This document shows, in pieces, positions 1 to 5,990 of a stretch of DNA of 7,411 nt (position 1 is its first letter; each line of letters opens with the position of its first letter). The notes under the pieces were generated by a model that saw only the letters and a program-made list of their open reading frames with translations, did no database searches and had not been told where the DNA came from. The stretch comes from UBA11222 sp030652895 (GTDB lineage: Bacteria; Pseudomonadota; Alphaproteobacteria; UBA11222), in assembly GCA_038318895.1 (NCBI GenBank), contig JBBQCS010000113.1, forward strand, positions 1 through 7,411. Reading direction: 5' to 3'. The translations under genes were made by a program, and so were the position numbers.

Positions 1-402
1 CGGTGTGACCAGAACGAGATTGGTCAGTTTCATCTCCGCGCCGCTGAACAGATCATAGCCCAGATTGCCGACATAGGCGTTGCCCCTGGCGTCCGTCACC
101 ATATCGTTGATGTCGCTGTTCACCAGTTTGGAGATGTCGGCATGCAGCACCAGTGCGCCATCCACCAGCCGGTACAGACAGCGGTCGCCCATTGAAACAA
201 TGACCGGCGTTTTATCCGGCAGAAAACCGATACCGGACGGTCCATGCGGCACGTCAATAATTTTGGTACGCGTTCCGTCTGGCGTCACCGTATAGACGGC
301 CTTGCCAAACGCATCCGAAACCCACAGCCTGCCGTCACGCCAGCGCGGCCCTTCGAGGAATACAAAGCCCTCGGCGAATGTCTTTAGTTGCAACGTTTGC
401 AC
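1..402 (-). CDS. SMP-30/gluconolactonase family protein, copy 1 (C-terminus beyond window edge)
   Basis: The N-terminal 134 residues of a six-bladed beta-propeller lactonase-type protein are visible, and the frame is open to the left edge. The start is a GTG at 402-400, preceded by a near-perfect AGGAGG (complement of 408-413) five bases upstream, so this start is well supported. The fragment has the family's first metal-ligand region, FLEGPRW, with Glu17, and the NSDINDM segment that lines the substrate pocket in SMP-30 proteins. The other two metal ligands would lie outside the window. By hand alignment it matches the second copy (2412-1561) without gaps at 107 of 134 residues, about 80%. 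Family members hydrolyse sugar lactones or other lactones with a divalent cation; the substrate here cannot be told from sequence. There is no signal peptide, so it is probably cytoplasmic. Confidence 0.9.
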   Translation of the reverse strand, partial: MQTLQLKTFAEGFVFLEGPRWRDGRLWVSDAFGKAVYTVTPDGTRTKIIDVPHGPSGIGFLPDKTPVIVSMGDRCLYRLVDGALVLHADISKLVNSDINDMVTDARGNAYVGNLGYDLFSGAEMKLTNLVLVTP

Positions 403-403
403 A

Positions 404-413
404 GCTTCCTCCT
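404..413 (-). promoter_or_regulatory. Strong ribosome binding site for SMP-30 copy 1
   Basis: The minus strand reads AGGAGGAAGCT directly before the GTG codon at 402-400. The full AGGAGG core lies five bases from the start. It decides in favour of the GTG start, which also aligns exactly with the ATG start of the second paralogue. Confidence 0.75.
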
Positions 414-493
414 ATTGCGTAAAGAGCCGGCTACACCGGAGCAGGGCGGAAAAAGGGGAGTCGGTAAAATTTAGTCGATAAGTGAAACGTCGA

Positions 494-907
494 TCATCCA
501 TCAGCCGACCTCTTGACCATTTGACGGGTGACAATTTCTCGCAGAACGTCAAGATCAACCTCGTCCAGTTTGGTGACATAGAGACACGCAACTGATTTTC
601 TGTGCTTTCCCAACATGGCGTAGAGCGCCTCAGCGCCGTCGAATGCGTCACCGACATAGAAAGTCATATTTGCCTTGCGCGGTGAAAAGCCAGCTAATGG
701 CATATTGCCCTCGCGCCCGGTCTCATACACATAATGATACGATCCGAAACCGATAATCGACGGCCCCCACATAACCGGAGGCAAGCCGGTTATCTCCTTG
801 AACATCTCCAGGGCGGACAATGCGTCCGCACGACGCCGGGGATTCTCAATTGCGGCGATGAAGTCGTCGACGGATACCGAAGTAGGTCTGGTCTTGTTCT
901 CACTCAT
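494..907 (-). CDS. DUF1801 domain protein (YdhG-like)
   Basis: A 137-residue soluble protein recognised from the DUF1801 core. MWGPSIIGFGSYHY (residues 46-59) is followed by a GREG segment and by GFSPRKANMTFYV (73-85), the family's most conserved blocks. An N-terminal helix (VDDFIAAIENPRRRADA) and a C-terminal stretch (KLDEVDLDVLREIVTR) complete the usual length of about 130-150 residues, so the gene looks intact. The biochemical role of most DUF1801 proteins is unknown; some relatives, such as Bacillus YdhG/Fra, have been described as frataxin-like iron chaperones, but that should not be transferred here. The start at 907 has only a weak purine-rich stretch upstream. It lies between the Coq4-like gene and SMP-30 copy 1 in the same orientation, with 130 and 91 bp gaps, so co-transcription is possible but not shown. 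Confidence 0.85.
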   Translation of the reverse strand: MSENKTRPTSVSVDDFIAAIENPRRRADALSALEMFKEITGLPPVMWGPSIIGFGSYHYVYETGREGNMPLAGFSPRKANMTFYVGDAFDGAEALYAMLGKHRKSVACLYVTKLDEVDLDVLREIVTRQMVKRSADG

Positions 908-1037
908 CTTATTCTCTTACTCAAAGATGGCCTGATACCAACATACTGTCCTGCAAACTTGCCTACTACCGGCTTTGGTCTATGACACCGGCGCGTGCTC
1001 CCGATATGCTTTTCCTGTGTGTCCGTTCGAAACGGGG

Positions 1038-1511
1038 TTAGACGTCTGGCTTATTAGCCACCGCATGGGCCACACATATGCTGAATTCCCGCCGGACTTC
1101 ACTTAAGGGCACATGAAGGTATCTGCCGAAGCTGTCCCAGGGCCACCGCCCGCGCTGACGTAAACATCTAGTGAGCGTGCGAGGTACGATGTAAGGCGAC
1201 TGAAGAATGGTCAAGAGTATCTCGGCCACACCCAGCTTCTGATAGATTTGCCGGGATTCATGTAACTGGTAGCCCTTGAGAACACCGAACCCGGCTGTCG
1301 TTCCAAATATGCTGGACAGTTTCACGATCGCCTCGTCATGCAACGTGCTTCCGCACCCGTACACGACGTGCACGGTGTCGTGACAGCGGAAGAACTCCTG
1401 CGCCGCCGGCGAAGCGCCGCGCCCCCGCACGAGATCAGGAGTTTCCCTGTGATACTCGGCTAAGCCTTCGGCCAGCGTCTGGCCGGAGTTCTGCGCCTCG
1501 AATACGTGCAT
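1038..1511 (-). CDS. Coq4-like protein (putative ubiquinone-biosynthesis family member)
   Basis: With the start at 1511 this is a 157-residue protein with no signal peptide. It contains HDTVHVVYGCGSTLHDE, which fits the Coq4 metal-ligand signature HDxxHx11E exactly (His, Asp, His, eleven residues, Glu). This is followed by a KLSSIFGTTAGFGVL helix and a C-terminal SEVRREFSI segment of the kind seen near the end of bacterial Coq4-like proteins. Coq4 acts at the C1 position of the ring in coenzyme Q synthesis or organises the Q biosynthetic complex. This protein is shorter than typical Coq4 (about 220-260 residues), so the exact role is uncertain. The frame is open upstream to an ATG at 1619, but that start would overlap the end of the lactonase gene by 59 bp; the ATG at 1511 has AGGTG about seven bases upstream and is preferred. 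No other ubiquinone genes are in view. Confidence 0.6.
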   Translation of the reverse strand: MHVFEAQNSGQTLAEGLAEYHRETPDLVRGRGASPAAQEFFRCHDTVHVVYGCGSTLHDEAIVKLSSIFGTTAGFGVLKGYQLHESRQIYQKLGVAEILLTILQSPYIVPRTLTRCLRQRGRWPWDSFGRYLHVPLSEVRREFSICVAHAVANKPDV

Positions 1512-1560
1512 GCTGACACCTAACGCCTGCGATAATCCGGACTCTGTTTTCTGCTCCGCG

Positions 1561-2412
1561 CTACGGAGAGCCTGACGCACCCACATCGACGCGCACGGTT
1601 TCGATACGGGCCGCGGCAATGCCTTTGGCGACGTTGCCCAGTGAGCCTTTATAGGTCAGGCCATAGAATGTGCGGCCGTCCGGCCCGCCAAGCGTGCAGG
1701 CAATGCCGGTGCGATCACCGGTTTCGATCTTGTGGGTGACCTCGCCGCCCTCCTTGACGCGGATGAAACCGCGCCGGTTGATCACCGCCGCCCAGACCGC
1801 GCCTTCGGCGTCGAGGCAGATGCCATCGGGTTCCGCGCCATCCAGATCGGCGAACAGGCGCTGATTGGACAGCGATCCGTCCGGCTGAATATCAAAGGCG
1901 GTGAGTTTCTTGGCGTAGGTCTCAGCGACAATCAGCATCTTGCCGTCCGGGGTGACTACCGGGCCGTTGGGCACAATCAGCCCATTCGCCACTTCGCGCG
2001 CCTTGCCGTCAGCCGTGACCAGAATGAAGTTGGTGGGCTGAATCTCTGCGCCAGCGAACAGGTCCGAGCCGACATTGCCGACATAGGCATTGCCCTTGGC
2101 GTCCATCACCATATCGTTGATGTCGCTGTTCACCAGTTTCGAGATATCTGAATGCAACACCAGTTTGCCGTCCACAACCCTGTACAGACAACGATCTGTC
2201 ATCGACACCACCACCGGCGTTTTGTCCGGTAAAAAGCCGATGCCCGATGGCCGGTTCGGCACATCAACGACCTTGCTCCTGGTCCCGTCCGGCGCCACCG
2301 TATACACCGCCTTGCCGAACATGTCCGAAACCCACAGCTTGCCGTCGCGCCAGCGCGGCCCTTCCAGAAATACAAAGCCCTCGGCGAAAGATTCCAGTTG
2401 TAGCGTTTTCAT
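1561..2412 (-). CDS. SMP-30/gluconolactonase/LRE family protein, copy 2 (complete)
   Basis: A complete 283-residue beta-propeller protein of the usual family length. The three metal-binding positions of SMP-30 lactonases can be placed at Glu17 (FLEGPRW), Asn149 (IVPNGPV) and Asp196 (EPDGICLD). Substrate-side residues lie in NSDINDM (95-101), and the hallmark ACTLGGPDGRTFYG block is at 238-251. It would hydrolyse a lactone with a divalent metal such as calcium or zinc; annotation as gluconolactonase is a family label and not a proven substrate. There is no signal sequence, so it is probably cytoplasmic. The ATG at 2412 has AGGGAGAG (complement of 2417-2424) just upstream. The Coq4-like gene follows 49 bp downstream on the same strand, so the two may be co-transcribed. 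It is a close duplicate of the protein at the left edge. Confidence 0.93.
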   Translation of the reverse strand: MKTLQLESFAEGFVFLEGPRWRDGKLWVSDMFGKAVYTVAPDGTRSKVVDVPNRPSGIGFLPDKTPVVVSMTDRCLYRVVDGKLVLHSDISKLVNSDINDMVMDAKGNAYVGNVGSDLFAGAEIQPTNFILVTADGKAREVANGLIVPNGPVVTPDGKMLIVAETYAKKLTAFDIQPDGSLSNQRLFADLDGAEPDGICLDAEGAVWAAVINRRGFIRVKEGGEVTHKIETGDRTGIACTLGGPDGRTFYGLTYKGSLGNVAKGIAAARIETVRVDVGASGSP

Positions 2413-2480
2413 GCCGCTCTCCCTGTGCTCTTATTTTTCCTGGATAAAGCAATTATTGACTGGCCCGCCCGATGATAGTG

Positions 2481-2508
2481 TCATTGCAAGCGGAGCGAAG
2501 CAATCCGG
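2481..2508 (+). repeat. Dispersed repeat unit of the 'attgc-aagcggagcgaa-gcaat-cc' type
   Basis: The sequence tcattgcaagcggagcga and its continuation agcaatccggcaat match a widely scattered bacterial intergenic repeat. When translated, this repeat gives strings such as VIASxAKQSGN on one strand or CHCEERSDEAIQ-like strings on the other. The ends attgc and gcaat form a 5-bp inverted repeat. Only one copy lies in this window, so its repetitive nature is known from the motif and was not seen here. It stands in non-coding DNA 77 bp before the radC remnant. Confidence 0.6.
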
Positions 2509-2584
2509 CAATCACGCGGAAAAACTTTTATTTTTTGCTTCTGGAGGCGGCGCGCTGGCGCTGCGGGTCGCTGCACAGCTGACG

Positions 2585-2835
2585 ATGGAAGCAAGCGCCA
2601 TAGCCCTTGCCGAGTATGAACTGCTTGAGTTGATTTTATTTCGTCCGATCCCCAGACGCGAAGTCATGCAACGAGCAATGAATCCGTCAGCTTCGACCCC
2701 ACTCCCTCGTGTGCGGATATTGAAATGACTAAACTGAACGTCGAGGCAGGCAAACAGCTTAAGACCGCCGTGCATGATCACGTGGTGGTCGGACGCGGAA
2801 AAACTGTCAGCCTCCAGCAATTGGGACTGATATAG
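2585..2835 (+). pseudogene. radC: Collapsed radC (JAB/MPN-domain DNA repair protein RadC) remnant
   Basis: Two pieces of RadC survive in different frames. The first (2603-2659) reads ALAEYELLELILFRPIPRR, matching the conserved N-terminal DYELLELxLFRxIPRRDV block. It runs straight into REVMQRAM (2657-2680), which resembles the PREVxxRAL segment that normally lies about 90 residues later. An AAT CCG TCA stretch then looks like what is left of the HNHPSGD catalytic motif. After a frame change, 2698-2835 reads PTPSCADIEMTKLNVEAG and then AVHDHVVVGRGKTVSLQQLGLI with a proper TAG stop, the normal RadC C-terminus. About 100 or more residues, including most of the metal-binding JAMM motif, are missing, so no working protein is made. 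The frame remains open upstream of 2585 but that part is not recognisable as RadC. The deletion joint lies at the similar 'PRR' and 'PRE' codons. Confidence 0.85.
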
Positions 2836-2867
2836 GGCGCCGCCGCTCGACGCCAGGGAGAACCAGC

Positions 2868-2885
2868 GTCAATAAGACGATTGAC
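2868..2885 (-). terminator. Possible hairpin past the end of the epoxide-hydrolase-like gene
   Basis: GTCAAT and ATTGAC form a perfect 6-bp inverted repeat around a 6-base loop, starting ten bases after the TGA stop at 2896 on the minus strand. No T-tract follows, so it is a poor Rho-independent terminator at best. It may serve as a 3' mRNA-stabilising hairpin or be chance. Confidence 0.25.
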
Positions 2886-2895
2886 CGGTTTGGTT

Positions 2896-3267
2896 TCAAT
2901 CCTTCAAAGCGTTGGAAAACGTCGCCATGTCGAAATAATCGCGCCATACCTTGATCTTTCCGTTCTCCATTTCGAAGACGCCACAGCATGGCAGATTCAC
3001 CGCCTTCTCGCCAACCATCGTGCGGTCAAGGCGCTCCGTAATCACAATATTTCCCTTGGACACAAGATTAAGAATGTCCCATTCGGTGGAGGTCCAGTTT
3101 TTCAGGAAGGCGCTGATGAAGCTCTTAAGGTTATCGTGACCGGAAACTGGCGAGGCAGGCATATTGTGATAAACGCCGTCTTTAGAAAAATATTTCGCCA
3201 GTTCCTCGGCGTCGAGCCGTGACCATGCCAAGATAAAATTACGAATGATTTCTTCGTCGTTGGTCAT
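2896..3267 (-). CDS. Limonene-1,2-epoxide hydrolase-like protein (NTF2/SnoaL fold)
   Basis: A complete 123-residue cytoplasmic protein with the small cone-shaped NTF2-like fold. Its motifs match the limonene-1,2-epoxide hydrolase of Rhodococcus. YHNMP (residues 33-37) supplies the Tyr and Asn that hold the water, ITERLDR (76-82) supplies Arg79 and Asp81, and VWRDYFD (107-113) supplies Asp110. The Asp-Arg-Asp catalytic set plus Tyr33 and Asn35 is therefore intact, which argues for true epoxide hydrolysis over a generic SnoaL role. The protein lacks the roughly 25-residue N-terminal extension of the Rhodococcus enzyme. The natural epoxide cannot be named from sequence. The ATG at 3267 has AGGA (complement of 3275-3278) seven bases upstream. 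It has no same-strand neighbour within 480 bp downstream, so it is probably transcribed alone, divergently from purB. Confidence 0.85.
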   Translation of the reverse strand: MTNDEEIIRNFILAWSRLDAEELAKYFSKDGVYHNMPASPVSGHDNLKSFISAFLKNWTSTEWDILNLVSKGNIVITERLDRTMVGEKAVNLPCCGVFEMENGKIKVWRDYFDMATFSNALKD

Positions 3268-3522
3268 CTGAGTATCCTGCGGTTCATGGTTAAGGGGCCA
3301 GTTTTAATTGTTAATAATGCGGCGCAGCCCCAATTTATAAAGGTATTCTGGCTTCTGGATGATCTGACGACTCTGTAAGGCTCCCGAATTCTGATAATCT
3401 GCCGCACTCGAAGCACTTTTATCCTACAGCACCCGTGAACTTCTGGGTATAAGAGTATAGCTTGGTTTTCTCGCAGAACCACGCTCACATTCGCCCACAC
3501 ATTACAGAGACTTAATGCAAAG
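3268..3522. promoter_or_regulatory. Divergent intergenic region between the epoxide-hydrolase-like gene and purB
   Basis: This 255-bp region is more AT-rich than the flanking genes and must hold promoters for both directions. A TATAAG/TATAGC pair near 3449-3461 is the best plus-strand -10 candidate, and TTTATAAA near 3337-3344 could serve the minus strand. Neither has a good -35 at standard spacing, so the promoters are not assigned. No riboswitch or strong terminator was recognised. Confidence 0.35.
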
Positions 3523-4818
3523 ATGATCCCGCGTTATTCCCGTCCCGAAATGGTTGCCATCTGGAAACCCGAAGCCAAGTTTCGCATCTGGTTCGAGATT
3601 GAGGCCCATGCCTGCGACGCCATGGCCGAGCTTGGCGTTATTCCCCGCGAGGCGGCGCAAGCGGTGTGGGAACGCGGCGCGTTTGAGGTTGACCGCATCG
3701 ATGAAATTGAGCGCGAAACCAAACATGACGTCATCGCCTTCCTGACCAATCTGGCCGAACATGTGGGACCGGAGGCGCGCTTTGTCCATCAGGGCATGAC
3801 ATCGTCGGATGTGCTGGATACCTGTTTGGCCGTGCAGTTGAAACGCGCCAGCGATATCCTGCTCGCAGATATTGAACAGTTGCTGACAGCGCTGAAACGC
3901 CGCGCCTACGAACATAAGGATACGGTATGCATCGGCCGCAGCCACGGCATTCATGCGGAGCCAACCACATTTGGCCTCAAAATGGCGCAGGCCTACGCAG
4001 AAATGCAGCGCAACCAAACTCGTTTGGACGCCGCACGCAAAGAAATCGCCACCTGCGCGATTTCTGGCGCGGTTGGCACCTTTGCAAATATTGATCCATG
4101 GGTGGAGGCGCATGTGGCGTCTGCGCTGGGTCTGACGGTGGAGCCTGTTTCCACCCAGGTCATTCCGCGTGACCGCCATGCGCAATTTTTCGCAACACTT
4201 GGCGTAATCGCCAGTTCGATAGAACGCATAGCCACAGAAATACGGCATCTGCAGCGTACAGAAGTTCTGGAAGCGGAGGAGTTTTTTTCCGAAGGCCAGA
4301 AAGGCTCCAGCGCCATGCCGCATAAGCGCAATCCTGTGCTGTCGGAAAACCTTACCGGGCTGGCGCGCATGGTACGCTCCTATGCCCTGCCCGCCATGGA
4401 AAATGTGGCGCTGTGGCATGAGCGTGATATTTCCCATTCCAGCGTTGAACGCATGATCGCGCCGGACGCCACCATCACACTGGATTTTGCGCTGGCGCGC
4501 CTCACCGGCATGATCGACAAGCTGATCGTTTATCCGGAAAATATGCAGAAAAACCTGGATCGTCTTGGCGGCCTGGTGCATTCCCAGCGCGTACTGCTGG
4601 CGTTGACCCAGGGTGGCGTCAGCCGCGAGGATGCGTATGAGATCGTGCAGCGCCACGCCATGAAAGTCTGGCGCGACGGTGGTGATTTCCTCGCTCTTCT
4701 CAAGGCCGACAAACAGGTGACCAAAGCCGTGTCCGCAAAACAATTGTCCGAACTGTTTGATCTTGGCTATCACACCAAGCATGTGGACACGATTTTTCGC
4801 CGTGTGTTTGGGGATTAG
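3523..4818 (+). CDS. purB: Adenylosuccinate lyase
   Basis: A complete 431-residue member of the fumarase/aspartase superfamily. It performs two beta-eliminations of fumarate: from SAICAR to AICAR in de novo purine synthesis, and from adenylosuccinate to AMP. Visible motifs are KHD (67-69), TSSDVLDT (93-100), GRSHGIHAEPT (138-148, with the catalytic His141) and the family signature GSSAMPHKRNP (261-271), whose serine loop supplies the general base. Length and order of motifs are normal for the short bacterial PurB class. The ATG at 3523 fits the family N-terminus MIPRYSRPEM; the only Shine-Dalgarno-like sequence is AGAGA about 12 bases upstream, so initiation is not strong by eye. The MalY-like gene begins 2 bp after the stop, indicating one transcript. 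The enzyme acts in the cytoplasm as a homotetramer. Confidence 0.98.
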   Translation: MIPRYSRPEMVAIWKPEAKFRIWFEIEAHACDAMAELGVIPREAAQAVWERGAFEVDRIDEIERETKHDVIAFLTNLAEHVGPEARFVHQGMTSSDVLDTCLAVQLKRASDILLADIEQLLTALKRRAYEHKDTVCIGRSHGIHAEPTTFGLKMAQAYAEMQRNQTRLDAARKEIATCAISGAVGTFANIDPWVEAHVASALGLTVEPVSTQVIPRDRHAQFFATLGVIASSIERIATEIRHLQRTEVLEAEEFFSEGQKGSSAMPHKRNPVLSENLTGLARMVRSYALPAMENVALWHERDISHSSVERMIAPDATITLDFALARLTGMIDKLIVYPENMQKNLDRLGGLVHSQRVLLALTQGGVSREDAYEIVQRHAMKVWRDGGDFLALLKADKQVTKAVSAKQLSELFDLGYHTKHVDTIFRRVFGD

Positions 4819-4820
4819 CG

Positions 4821-5984
4821 ATGGCGCTACAGTCTGACTTGCACCTGACAGAAGCCCAGTTGCGCGCGCGGCGCGGCGTGAAATGGTCGCGATATCCCGC
4901 CGATGTGATCCCCGCCTGGATCGCCGACATGGATTTTCCCGTGGCTCCGGAAATTCGCGCGGCGTTGCGCCAGATCATCGACACCGATGATTTTGGTTAC
5001 ACGCCGGTAAACCTGAACGACCGGGTTGTACAGGCGTTTTGCGGCTGGATGGCCACACGCCATAGCTGGACGCCGGACCCGGCCCGCATTTTTGTGGGCA
5101 GCACCATGATGCAATTGATGCACGCCATGGTGATGATGTTCAGCGAACCGGGCGACGGGGTTGTCGTGCAAACGCCAATCTATCCCGGATTTCTCTCCGT
5201 GGTTGCACAGAACAATCGCCGCCTGGACGAAAATCCATTGCGCCGCGGCAATGCCCGCTATGAAATGGACCTGGATGGATTGCGGCGCACCATTGATAAA
5301 CGTACCCGCATTCTGCTGCTGTGCAACCCACATAATCCAACCGGGCGCGTATTTGGAGCGGATGAGCTGCGCGCCATTGCCGGTATTGCACTGGAGCACG
5401 ATCTTGTTGTGGTCGCCAACGAAGTGCATATGGATTTTGTCTATGCGCCCGCGCGGCACACGCCGTTCGCTTCGCTGGGGGCTGACATTGCCGCGCGCAC
5501 CATTACGCTGTCATCTACCAGCAAGGGGTTGAATATTGCCGGTCTGCGCTGCGCCGTTGCGCATTTCGGATCAGACGCATTGCAGACGCGTTTCAAACAG
5601 ATCAACACCAATATTATGGGCACGCCATCCATATTCAGCATCGTTGGGTCAGAGGCGGCCTGGAAATTTGGCGGCGCCACACAAGATAAAATTGTGTTGC
5701 AACTGGACGCCAACCGCCACCGGGTCGCTGAATTTGCGCGAAACGAATTGCCCGGCATTTCGCATATTTCGCCCGAGGCGACCTATTTTGCATGGCTGGA
5801 TTGCAGCGGATTGAACCTGCAAGGGTCTGCCGCAAAATTCTTCCTGGAAAATGCCAGGGTGGCGCTCAGCCCTGGCGGAGAGTTTAGTTCCTATACAGAT
5901 AATTTTGCCCGGCTGAACTTTGCCACCTCGCCGGAAATTCTGGATGAAATTTTGCAGCGCATGGCCCGCGCATTAAAAGGTTGA
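4821..5984 (+). CDS. MalY/PatB-family PLP-dependent enzyme (cystathionine beta-lyase/aminotransferase type)
   Basis: A complete 387-residue fold-type I PLP enzyme. The N-terminal ADVIPAWIADMDFPVAPEI (27-45) and GYTP (59-62) are typical of MalY/PatB C-S lyases, which cleave cystathionine or cysteine to a thiol, pyruvate and ammonia. NPHNPTGRVF (169-178) is the cofactor loop, Lys235 in SSTSKGLNIAGLRCA is the Schiff-base lysine, and Arg364 in FARLNFAT binds the substrate carboxylate. One key position differs: the block usually written SDEIHxD is ANEVHMD (199-205), so the Asp that contacts the PLP pyridine nitrogen is Asn200 (codon AAC). Activity may therefore be reduced or altered. GGGGA lies 6 bases before the ATG, and the start is 2 bp after the purB stop, which suggests translational coupling. 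The name as beta-lyase is by family only; an aminotransferase role is possible. Confidence 0.9.
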   Translation: MALQSDLHLTEAQLRARRGVKWSRYPADVIPAWIADMDFPVAPEIRAALRQIIDTDDFGYTPVNLNDRVVQAFCGWMATRHSWTPDPARIFVGSTMMQLMHAMVMMFSEPGDGVVVQTPIYPGFLSVVAQNNRRLDENPLRRGNARYEMDLDGLRRTIDKRTRILLLCNPHNPTGRVFGADELRAIAGIALEHDLVVVANEVHMDFVYAPARHTPFASLGADIAARTITLSSTSKGLNIAGLRCAVAHFGSDALQTRFKQINTNIMGTPSIFSIVGSEAAWKFGGATQDKIVLQLDANRHRVAEFARNELPGISHISPEATYFAWLDCSGLNLQGSAAKFFLENARVALSPGGEFSSYTDNFARLNFATSPEILDEILQRMARALKG

Positions 5985-5990
5985 ACATTT

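Larger units (their letters stand above)
2413..2895. other. 483-bp stretch without an intact gene
   Basis: This gap separates the starts and ends of two minus-strand genes. It holds a dispersed repeat unit near 2481-2508, a decayed radC copy at about 2585-2835, and a small inverted repeat just past the end of the epoxide-hydrolase-like gene. The 75 bp between the repeat and the radC remnant show nothing recognisable. A promoter for SMP-30 copy 2 is expected within about 100 bp upstream of 2412, but no convincing -35/-10 pair was found by eye. Confidence 0.7.

Noticed and set aside
1023..1035. CCGTT-CGA-AACGG hairpin just past the Coq4-like stop codon
   Set aside because: The stem is only 5 bp and no T-tract follows on the minus strand, so it is not supported as a terminator.
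1512..1619. Upstream ATG at 1619 as the start of the Coq4-like gene
   Set aside because: It would overlap the lactonase gene by 59 bp and its added residues show no family likeness. The ATG at 1511 has a better ribosome binding site.
2090..2728. Plus-strand open frame of 212 codons, with a similar frame at 80-295
   Set aside because: The first part is the antisense of the SMP-30 genes and its likeness to the frame at 80-295 simply follows from the duplication. Only its end, from about 2585, has meaning, as the radC remnant.
2512..2820. Minus-strand open frame of 102 codons across the radC remnant
   Set aside because: It is the antisense of the decayed radC sequence and matches no known family.
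3264..3500. Minus-strand open frame of 78 codons in the purB upstream region
   Set aside because: No recognisable domain, no good ribosome binding site, and it covers the region that must contain promoters.
3502..4782. Long minus-strand open frame (426 codons) opposite purB
   Set aside because: It is antisense to a gene of certain identity, has a low-complexity His/Gln/Arg-rich composition typical of a shadow frame, and shows no recognisable domain.
4827..5459. Minus-strand open frame of 210 codons opposite the MalY-like gene
   Set aside because: It is a shadow of a clearly coding gene, with no domain and an improbable composition.
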